Assembly: GCF_005886105.2 (NCBI RefSeq)
Contig: NZ_PNCO02000002.1
Coordinates: 496,001 to 560,000, forward strand
From: Pseudoalteromonas galatheae
GTDB lineage: Bacteria > Pseudomonadota > Gammaproteobacteria > Enterobacterales > Alteromonadaceae
DNA length: 64,000 bases
Reading direction: 5' to 3'
Shown here in pieces: positions 1 to 7,869 of this stretch (positions within the stretch are counted from its first letter, which is position 1; each line of letters begins with the position of its first letter). Made by a program: the position numbers and the translations under genes. The notes beneath the pieces were generated by a model. It did no database searches. It worked only from the letters and a program-made list of their open reading frames with translations, and was not told the origin of the DNA.

Positions 1-3000
1 ATCCGTTGAAATGGATACTTCGTCCAGTAATGTTAAGAAACGGCTAAACATATTGTCTAGCAACTCAGCTGGAAACAGTGCATCGACGGCATCCCAAGAT
101 AGAATTAGCTCGCCTTTAAATTCATACATTTGATGATCTAGCCAAACCTGTGGAGTTGCCGACAATCCGCCATCGGTAAATTGTGGTAAATCTTCATTGA
201 AAGCGTCTGCCAGTAAGTCGTCAGCCATTCCTAATGTACTGGTAAAGACAATGGGCAATGCAGCTGCGGTGCGCCCCATAGTTCGGCTGCGCTCCCTTTG
301 CACCCAGACAGATGAGACTGCTCGATGATCAAGTACATCAGCAAGTTGCTCTTGCAGTTGCTTTGCATGTTGAGCAATTGTGATGTGCTCGTCAGGGTGG
401 TAAGCAAGGGGAGCCAAAGACGTAAAATCACCAACAATACTGCCAACTTCTGGGTGTACATTTTGGCGATCAAATAGGGTCAAATTTAAGGTATGTGGAT
501 GGCCACCACTATACTGACTGAGTACTTCCGCATAGGCACTCAGCACTAAAATACTTGGTGTTACATTTTGTGAGCGAGCCGCTTGTTTAATGGCTTGCCA
601 CTTGGCTTTTGGTAATCTTGCACTGCGACGAGAGAATTCGCTGTGTTCAATTTGCAGTGGATCTTGTGCCAGTGGTAGTGCTGCAGCATCCGGTAAGGTA
701 GGCAAACGTTCTTGCCAGTATGCTTGGGCTTCATCTATTGCTTGCTGGCTATGTTGAACTTGGGTGACATAGTCTCTAAAGGTTAAGGAAAGTGGCGTTA
801 GCTCAATATCTGGTGCTTGATATAAAGCAGCGAATTCGCGCAATAACAGCATGATGCTATAGCCGTCTAGTGTCATGTAATTAAACATCAAAGCAAGACG
901 CGTACGCTCACTTTCACCCGCTTGATATCTCGCGACTTTAATCGTTATCGCATCATGTAAATGTTGGCTATTTTTAGTTTGCCACCATGCGTGAATTTGC
1001 GTTCGTGCTTGGTCTAAACAGGTGTAAGTCATTGGATCGATATCCAATTTTGGTATGCCGCTTTGCTGCAACACAACCTGTTGGTTACTATCGCTCACCT
1101 GGGCGCGCAACATGTCATGGCGTGCATACAGCTTTTTCCATGCAAGCATCATTCGCTCAGTATCAAGCGTTAAACTATCGAGTTCGAGTAAGTAGTGAGT
1201 GCCGCAATTAAGCGGGAAGCCCGGGGTTTGGCCTAACCAATAAGCACTTTGTACTTCAGTCAGTGCAAATGGTTCAAACTGATGTTCGGGTCTAGCTACA
1301 ATTTGCTTGCACTGTGTGGCTTCATGCATCTCAAGTGTTGCTGCAAATGCACCAAGCGTTGGGTTGGCAAACAAAGTGCGTAAAGGTTGCTTGGTCGACA
1401 ACCCACGGTGGGCGAGCTGAGTCAGGAATTGGGTCGCCAGGAGCGAATCGCCACCGAGTGCAAAAAAGCTGCTTTCTAGGCCAACATTGGCAACCCCCAG
1501 TAAGTCTTTCCAAAGCTGCGCAACTTGAAGTTCGTTATCTGTTTGTGGCGCTGTTACAGCCACTTCAACGCTAATTTGGTCGTCAAATTGGGTAGCAAGT
1601 TGTTTTCTATCTACCTTTCCATTAGCGCTTAGCGGCAGTGCAGCTAAGGCTAAAAAGTGACTCGGTACCATATAATCTGGCAAAGAAAGAGCAAGTTCTG
1701 TTTTTATTGCATCGAGATCCAGTTCCGTGCTTTCATCCATTACTAGTGCAGCAACCAACATTTTAGGCTCGCCAATGGTCAATGCCACTCCACGAGAAAT
1801 ACCTTCGATACGGGCGAGAGCCGTATCAATTTCACCCAGTTCAATACGATGACCGCGTACTTTCACTTGGTGATCTATACGCCCTAAGAACTCAAGGTTG
1901 CCATCTGGCCAGTATCTACCTCTATCGCCGGTGCGATACCAACGAGTACCTTCGTGGCTGACAAAGCGCTCAGCTGTGAGCTTTTGATCACCCCGATACG
2001 CGCTAGCAAGACCAACACCGCCTATCCAAAGCTCACCTGCAACCCAATCTGGGCAGTCGCGTCCGTAGGCATCGACGACACGGTAGGTTTGGTTCGGTAG
2101 TGGTTTACCGTAAGGAATGGAGTTCCAGTGAGCTGGAATGTCGCCCTTTACCTCACAGAAATTCGACCAAATAGCTGCTTCTGTTGCGCCACCCATAGCG
2201 ATAAGTGGAACTTCGGCTTTATTTTTGGCTTGTAAACGCGGTGGAATATCTAGGCCAATCCAATCACCTGACAACATCACTTGTTTGAAAGGCAATTGCC
2301 TGTCATCTTGCTCTGCAACGATGAGCAACATATCCAGCAGGACGGGTACAGAGTTCCAGACATTGATATTATGTTGGTGCACGAGCTTTAACCATTCGCT
2401 GGCATCGCGGCGGTTCTCATCACTGAGCAACACAACTTGGCCCCCCACATTGAGTAAGCCAAAGATATCGTATACCGACAAGTCGAAATCCACTGCAGAC
2501 ACCGCTAGTACGCAGCTACGTTGATCAATTTTATAGAGTTGATTGAGTTGATCTATGGTGTTTGCGGTTGCCTGATGGCACATTTCCACCCCTTTTGGTT
2601 CACCGGTCGAGCCCGAGGTAAAAATAATGTATGCGGGTTGTTCTGGTGACACTTCTATAGGCTTAGCTTGTGGTGTACTTGCTGTAGCGACGTCCAACCT
2701 TATCACTGACTCGATGGATTCGACTTCTAAGTGATCACTGTTAGTAAGCACTAATCGGATCCCTGCTATACGATGTATTTTTGCCTGACGACTCGCAGGC
2801 TGATGGATCCCGATTGGCACGTAACAACCGCCCGCAGCCATAACTCCCAATATAGCTGCAATTTGATTTATGCCACGTGGCAAAGTGACTGCAACAGGTT
2901 CTGCTGGTGCGAGCTGATGTTGCTGCAATAGCGCTGCAATACAGAGCGCTTGCTCACATAGCTGTGCATAACTGACATGCGAGTTTTCAAATACCAGTGC

Positions 3001-6000
3001 CGTGTCGCCGGGGTTTTGCTGTGCGTGCGCAAAAATAGCATGGTGCAAAGTGCGTGGTGTTTGTGGGCATTCGGTGGTATTTACTGCGAGACGTGTATGC
3101 GCTTGTGCATCAGGTAATGGTAAGGACATCTCCTCTTCCCAGCTGCTATGACACAGCCTTTCAAGTGCACTAACATAGCTGTTGAACATGTCATCAATCA
3201 TACCGGCTGGGAAAAGTGCATCCACCGCATCCCAAGATAGAATAAGTGAACCATCAAATTCGTATAATTGATGGTCAAGCCAAACTTGCGGTGTTTGTGA
3301 TAAACCTCCAGGTACAATCTTGGGGAAATCGCCGTTTGAGTTTTCAAACAAGCCGCCGCCAAGGCCCAAGGTACTGGTAAACACCACAGGTAGCGCTGCT
3401 GATGTGAGTGTGCTTTGGCGAGCTTGCTCGCGCTGGATCCAAATAGAGGAAATTGCTTTGTGTTCAATAGCCTGTGCAATTTGCAGTTGCGCTTCCTGTG
3501 CTTGTACCAGTAAAGAGTCACCAATATTTTTACGAAATGCAATGGGGGTTAATGTGGTGAAGTCACCAAACACTTTATTGATATCCTCGTGCACATCTTG
3601 GCGATCAAACAGGGTTAAATTGAGCGTGTGATCACCTTCGCTCCAGCGCCTCAGGACATTGCTGTAGGCCGTTAATAGTAGTACTGAAGGGGTAATGCCA
3701 TAGGATCTCGCTTTATTCTTAAGTGCTTGCCAAGTACCTGTATCGAGTTGTGCTTCGCGGCGCACAAATTCAGGCTTAGTAATACTTTGCGGGTCTTGTG
3801 CTAGTGGTAGCTGTGGCGCAGGTGGTAAGGTATTAATCTGTTCTCGCCAGTATGCTTGTGCTGCTAAATGCTCCGCATCATTGTGTTGCACTTGGACTAC
3901 GTAGTCTCTAAACGAAACATTAATCTCCGGCAAGTGATAAGCGGGATCGTTATAAAGGCTTGCAAGCTGATCGAGCAGCAATTTAATACTAAATCCATCG
4001 AGTGTTAAGTAATCAAAAATGATCCCTAAACGGGTCTTATTAGCACCATAATTTACGGCGCAAATACGGTGATTAGGTAATGTCGTTGACTCATTTTGGT
4101 CGTGGCTTTGTAGCGCTTGTTGACAAATTCTACGCCAAAATTGGTGGAGATGATCCCTCGCGGCATTGGCGTGATTATTGGTTTCTGATTTCAAGCTCAC
4201 TTGTGCAATAGACACCGCAGGTAAATGAGACAGCAGTTGTTGCTGACCGTCTGGTGTGATCACTGCACGCAGCATCTCATGGTGCTCAACCAGTTGGTCC
4301 CAAGCTTTTGCTATACGTTGAATATCGACATTTTCTCCCTCCAACTCTAGCAAATACAAAGTGCTGCAGTTAAGCGGTAATCCCGGTGTTTGGCCCATCC
4401 AATAAGCGCGTTGTACCTCGGTGAGCGGGAATGGCGCAAAACGATTATCTAGATCTGGCACTATTTCGAGTTTTATTACCGGTTCGGTGCTTTCTAAGCG
4501 CGCTGCGTAGGCGCTTAATTGAGGAGATGAGAATAAGTCAGGTAGTGGTTTTGGAGATGCCAAACCTTGTTGTTTAAGTTTTGCGATAAGCTGAGTCGCA
4601 ATTAAGCTGTCTCCACCTAACTCGAAGAAGTGACTTTGCTGACCGATTTGCTCAACCCCCAGTAAAGACCGCCATATATTGGCAAGGCATTTTTCATTGT
4701 CTGTTTGCGGCGCGGTTAAACTCAACGCACACTGCTGCTTGGCAGCTAGCTGGTCGACTAGTGTCTTTCGGTCTATTTTACCATTGCTACTGAGTGGCAG
4801 CTGCGGTGCAAATTCGATATGGCTTGGCACCATATAATCTGGCAGTAGCTTGTGTAATTGGCGTTGTATGGCGGCGCTATCTAACGTGCTTTGAGCAGCT
4901 AAGACTACAACACTCGCTAGGCTTTTGGGCTCGCCAATCGTCACGGTAACGGCACGCTGAACACCATTAATATTGGCAAGGGCTGTATCAATTTCACCCA
5001 ACTCAATACGATGCCCGCGTATTTTGACTTGATGATCGATGCGTCCTAAAAACTCGAGGTTGCCATCAGGCCAGTAACGGCCTTGGTCGCCAGTGCGATA
5101 CCAACGCTCGCCATGTTGCTCAACGAAGCGTGCTGCCGTTTGTGTGCTATCACCACGATAACAAGTTGCTAGACCAATACCGCCAATCCACAGCTCACCA
5201 GGAACCCAGTCTGGGCAATCTTGCCCGTGTTTATCAACAACGCGATACTTTTGGTTTGGTAGAGGTTTACCGTATGGGATTGAGTGCCAATGCAGTGGCA
5301 GTGGTGAGCGAACCTCACAACGGTTTGACCAAATAGCTGCTTCCGTTGCGCCGCCCATTGCAATGATAGGTGGGTTGGTGGCGCTGATATGTTGTAGCCG
5401 AGGAGGAAGGTCCAAGCCTATCCAATCACCAGATAACATCACCTGCTCAAAGTGCAGCTGACGGCTATCTTGTTCCGCTGTGGTCAAAAGCATATCTAGT
5501 AATATCGGAACAGAGTTCCAAATAGTTACCTTGTGTTGGTGTACCAGCTCAAGCCATGCTTGTGCATCACGGCGTTGCTGCTCATCAATAACGACTAGTT
5601 GCCCGCCAACACTTAACAAACCAAAAATATCATATACAGAAAGGTCAAAATCAAGCGCTGAAACCCCGAGCACACAGCTATCTTGGTCAATTTGGTAGTC
5701 TTTATTGAGCTGATAAATGGTATTAGCAGTGGCCTGATGACTCATTTCAACCCCTTTGGGTTCACCTGTAGAGCCAGAGGTGAATATGATATAGGCGGGA
5801 TTTGCAGGGTCTGTGATAACAGCTGATTCTAGTGGCTCAGCTAAAAGCGCTTGTTGAATATCAATACATTTTACTGCTGGGTCATGTTCTGGATCGTCAC
5901 CAATAGCAATTGCTAGCTTGACCTCTGCGGTTCGATGGATCTTTTCTCGCCGTGATTGAGGCTGGTGAGGTCCTATAGGCACATAACAGCCTCCGGCTGC

Positions 6001-7866
6001 CAGTACTCCAAGTATCGCCATGATCTGCTCAGCGCTTCTGGGTAATGTTACGGCTACAGGTTCTGCACCCTTCAGCCCTTGTTGCTTCAAATAAGCGGCT
6101 ATACGTAGCGCTTTTTCAGCGACGGTACGATAGCTTAACCGTTCGGTGTTGAATATTAACGCAGTCTTATCAGGGTGTACCTGAGCACCTCTAAAAAATG
6201 CTTCATGCAATGTATGTGGGGTATAAGGTGCACCGGTGTTATTCGCTGCTTTGCGTTGGATTTGCTGATACTCTGGCAGGTCAATAAGATGTGATGCGTG
6301 CCATGCACTGCTATTTGTCGCTAGGTTTTCAAGTAATGCAACATAGCTTGCAAACATGGTATCAATCAGCAACTCTGGGAAAATCTCATCCACAGCATCC
6401 CATGCTAGCATCAAACCTTCATCGACTTCATACACTTGATGGTCTAACCAAACTTGTGGTGTTTGCGAGATCATGTAGTTAAATTGACCCAATACCGTGT
6501 CTTGTTGCGACAGAAGTGGGGTGCCTAAGTTACAGGCAAATACGATAGGTGCGCTTACACCCTGTGCATAACCGTGTTTTACTAAATCGCGTTGGATTTG
6601 AACTGCGGAATAATCACAGTGTGCGACGTTTTGGTGAAATTGGCTTTGTATTGTTTTCGCATGATCAATAAAACCTTTTTCTTCACTAAAATCACAATCT
6701 AAAAGCAATAGATTGGTGAAGTCTGCGACTACGTTTTCAATACCTGGGTGCTGAGTTTTGCGATCAAAAAGTGGTAAGTTCAGCGTGAATTTCTTCTCGC
6801 CACTAAATTTGGCAAGTACGTACGCATAACTAGTAACGAGCAACATAGCGGGTGTCACTTGATACTGTTGTGCGGTATTTTTAAGCGTCTTCCACTGGTT
6901 TTGGCTCAAGGTGTGCAAACGGCGAGAAAATGTTGGTCGAGTGATGGTTCGAGGGTCGCAACGAAGGGGAAGCTGTGGACCAGAGGGGAGGGTTGCTAAA
7001 CGCGTTTGCCAATAAGCTTTGTCTGCTTCAAACTTATCTTTATTTTGCGCATTTTCAAACGCTAAGTACTTTGCGAAGCTCCAGTTTGGATCAGTGTTGA
7101 GTGTACCGCCATGATAAAGCACGGCAAGATCTTTTAATAAGATATTTAAGCTCTGTACGTCAGCGATCAGTAGGTCTACATCAAAGTGGATCCGACATTT
7201 TCCTTCGGGGAGTAAACTCAATTCCAGCCCTAGGGTTTGACCATACTCAATACCTAATTTTCGATGTGATAGGCGGCTGCGAATTTGCTCTACCGCTTGA
7301 GTTGCCTCATCAAGAGTTAGTGACCTAAAGTCGTTAATTGCAAGCCCTGGTGTGGGTAGCTGTGAATGCACTTGCTGGGTACCAGACTCAGTAAACTGTG
7401 CACGTAGCATGGGATGATAGTGATAAAGTGCATGCCATGCTTGTTCGAGCCTTAAAGGATCGATATCTTTGTTGTCTACCTCCAGATAGGCGTGACAACC
7501 GACGCCACCCAGCTCTTGCTCATCTTGGCGACCAATCCAATAGGCATATTGCACGTCAGTAAGCTCAAACTCTGCGTAGGGGTCTATATCGGGTAGTTTA
7601 GGGGCTCCAATAACTTCGACATCAGTATCTGTTTGCATGCATAAAAGTGTTATCCAGTCGCTAAGAACTGGTTGTTCAATCAGTTTTGAGAAGGTTACTT
7701 TTGCGCCTTGTTTTCGCCACTGGTTGACCAAACGCATCATATGCATTGAGTCTAAGCCAAGCTCAATAAGGTTGGCATCTAGCTTGTCTTCAAGCGGTGT
7801 TTTCACAAACGCTTGTACATGTTTTAACAGCTGTTTCTTATTTAGGGGGATCTTTACCTGTGTCAT
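1..7866 (-). CDS. Siderophore NRPS, ArCP-Cy-A-PCP-Cy-A-PCP-Cy (3' end outside window)
   Basis: Non-ribosomal peptide synthetase read on the minus strand from ATG at 7866. The frame is open through all 2622 codons to the left edge, so the C-terminus lies outside the window. Domains seen: an aryl carrier protein (LGLDSMHM, Ser40); a first cyclisation domain with DLLIADVQS at residues 231-239; an adenylation domain (FTSGSTGEPKG near 695); a carrier (LGGDSLIA, Ser1087); a second Cy with DYLTLDGFS at 1285-1293; a second A domain (near 1752); a carrier (Ser2141); and a third Cy whose motif reads NYMTLDGYS from residue 2329. By-eye alignment to the GrsA pocket gives D-L-Y-N-M-S-M-I-W for both A domains, close to the known cysteine code. 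No methyltransferase or epimerase insert is visible in either A domain. It should therefore build an aryl bis-thiazoline chain as in pyochelin and yersiniabactin assembly, starting from salicylate supplied by the upstream gene 3 bp away. The final product cannot be told because later modules are missing. Confidence 0.95.
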   Translation of the reverse strand, partial: MTQVKIPLNKKQLLKHVQAFVKTPLEDKLDANLIELGLDSMHMMRLVNQWRKQGAKVTFSKLIEQPVLSDWITLLCMQTDTDVEVIGAPKLPDIDPYAEFELTDVQYAYWIGRQDEQELGGVGCHAYLEVDNKDIDPLRLEQAWHALYHYHPMLRAQFTESGTQQVHSQLPTPGLAINDFRSLTLDEATQAVEQIRSRLSHRKLGIEYGQTLGLELSLLPEGKCRIHFDVDLLIADVQSLNILLKDLAVLYHGGTLNTDPNWSFAKYLAFENAQNKDKFEADKAYWQTRLATLPSGPQLPLRCDPRTITRPTFSRRLHTLSQNQWKTLKNTAQQYQVTPAMLLVTSYAYVLAKFSGEKKFTLNLPLFDRKTQHPGIENVVADFTNLLLLDCDFSEEKGFIDHAKTIQSQFHQNVAHCDYSAVQIQRDLVKHGYAQGVSAPIVFACNLGTPLLSQQDTVLGQFNYMISQTPQVWLDHQVYEVDEGLMLAWDAVDEIFPELLIDTMFASYVALLENLATNSSAWHASHLIDLPEYQQIQRKAANNTGAPYTPHTLHEAFFRGAQVHPDKTALIFNTERLSYRTVAEKALRIAAYLKQQGLKGAEPVAVTLPRSAEQIMAILGVLAAGGCYVPIGPHQPQSRREKIHRTAEVKLAIAIGDDPEHDPAVKCIDIQQALLAEPLESAVITDPANPAYIIFTSGSTGEPKGVEMSHQATANTIYQLNKDYQIDQDSCVLGVSALDFDLSVYDIFGLLSVGGQLVVIDEQQRRDAQAWLELVHQHKVTIWNSVPILLDMLLTTAEQDSRQLHFEQVMLSGDWIGLDLPPRLQHISATNPPIIAMGGATEAAIWSNRCEVRSPLPLHWHSIPYGKPLPNQKYRVVDKHGQDCPDWVPGELWIGGIGLATCYRGDSTQTAARFVEQHGERWYRTGDQGRYWPDGNLEFLGRIDHQVKIRGHRIELGEIDTALANINGVQRAVTVTIGEPKSLASVVVLAAQSTLDSAAIQRQLHKLLPDYMVPSHIEFAPQLPLSSNGKIDRKTLVDQLAAKQQCALSLTAPQTDNEKCLANIWRSLLGVEQIGQQSHFFELGGDSLIATQLIAKLKQQGLASPKPLPDLFSSPQLSAYAARLESTEPVIKLEIVPDLDNRFAPFPLTEVQRAYWMGQTPGLPLNCSTLYLLELEGENVDIQRIAKAWDQLVEHHEMLRAVITPDGQQQLLSHLPAVSIAQVSLKSETNNHANAARDHLHQFWRRICQQALQSHDQNESTTLPNHRICAVNYGANKTRLGIIFDYLTLDGFSIKLLLDQLASLYNDPAYHLPEINVSFRDYVVQVQHNDAEHLAAQAYWREQINTLPPAPQLPLAQDPQSITKPEFVRREAQLDTGTWQALKNKARSYGITPSVLLLTAYSNVLRRWSEGDHTLNLTLFDRQDVHEDINKVFGDFTTLTPIAFRKNIGDSLLVQAQEAQLQIAQAIEHKAISSIWIQREQARQSTLTSAALPVVFTSTLGLGGGLFENSNGDFPKIVPGGLSQTPQVWLDHQLYEFDGSLILSWDAVDALFPAGMIDDMFNSYVSALERLCHSSWEEEMSLPLPDAQAHTRLAVNTTECPQTPRTLHHAIFAHAQQNPGDTALVFENSHVSYAQLCEQALCIAALLQQHQLAPAEPVAVTLPRGINQIAAILGVMAAGGCYVPIGIHQPASRQAKIHRIAGIRLVLTNSDHLEVESIESVIRLDVATASTPQAKPIEVSPEQPAYIIFTSGSTGEPKGVEMCHQATANTIDQLNQLYKIDQRSCVLAVSAVDFDLSVYDIFGLLNVGGQVVLLSDENRRDASEWLKLVHQHNINVWNSVPVLLDMLLIVAEQDDRQLPFKQVMLSGDWIGLDIPPRLQAKNKAEVPLIAMGGATEAAIWSNFCEVKGDIPAHWNSIPYGKPLPNQTYRVVDAYGRDCPDWVAGELWIGGVGLASAYRGDQKLTAERFVSHEGTRWYRTGDRGRYWPDGNLEFLGRIDHQVKVRGHRIELGEIDTALARIEGISRGVALTIGEPKMLVAALVMDESTELDLDAIKTELALSLPDYMVPSHFLALAALPLSANGKVDRKQLATQFDDQISVEVAVTAPQTDNELQVAQLWKDLLGVANVGLESSFFALGGDSLLATQFLTQLAHRGLSTKQPLRTLFANPTLGAFAATLEMHEATQCKQIVARPEHQFEPFALTEVQSAYWLGQTPGFPLNCGTHYLLELDSLTLDTERMMLAWKKLYARHDMLRAQVSDSNQQVVLQQSGIPKLDIDPMTYTCLDQARTQIHAWWQTKNSQHLHDAITIKVARYQAGESERTRLALMFNYMTLDGYSIMLLLREFAALYQAPDIELTPLSLTFRDYVTQVQHSQQAIDEAQAYWQERLPTLPDAAALPLAQDPLQIEHSEFSRRSARLPKAKWQAIKQAARSQNVTPSILVLSAYAEVLSQYSGGHPHTLNLTLFDRQNVHPEVGSIVGDFTSLAPLAYHPDEHITIAQHAKQLQEQLADVLDHRAVSSVWVQRERSRTMGRTAAALPIVFTSTLGMADDLLADAFNEDLPQFTDGGLSATPQVWLDHQMYEFKGELILSWDAVDALFPAELLDNMFSRFLTLLDEVSISTD

Positions 7867-7869
7867 GTG

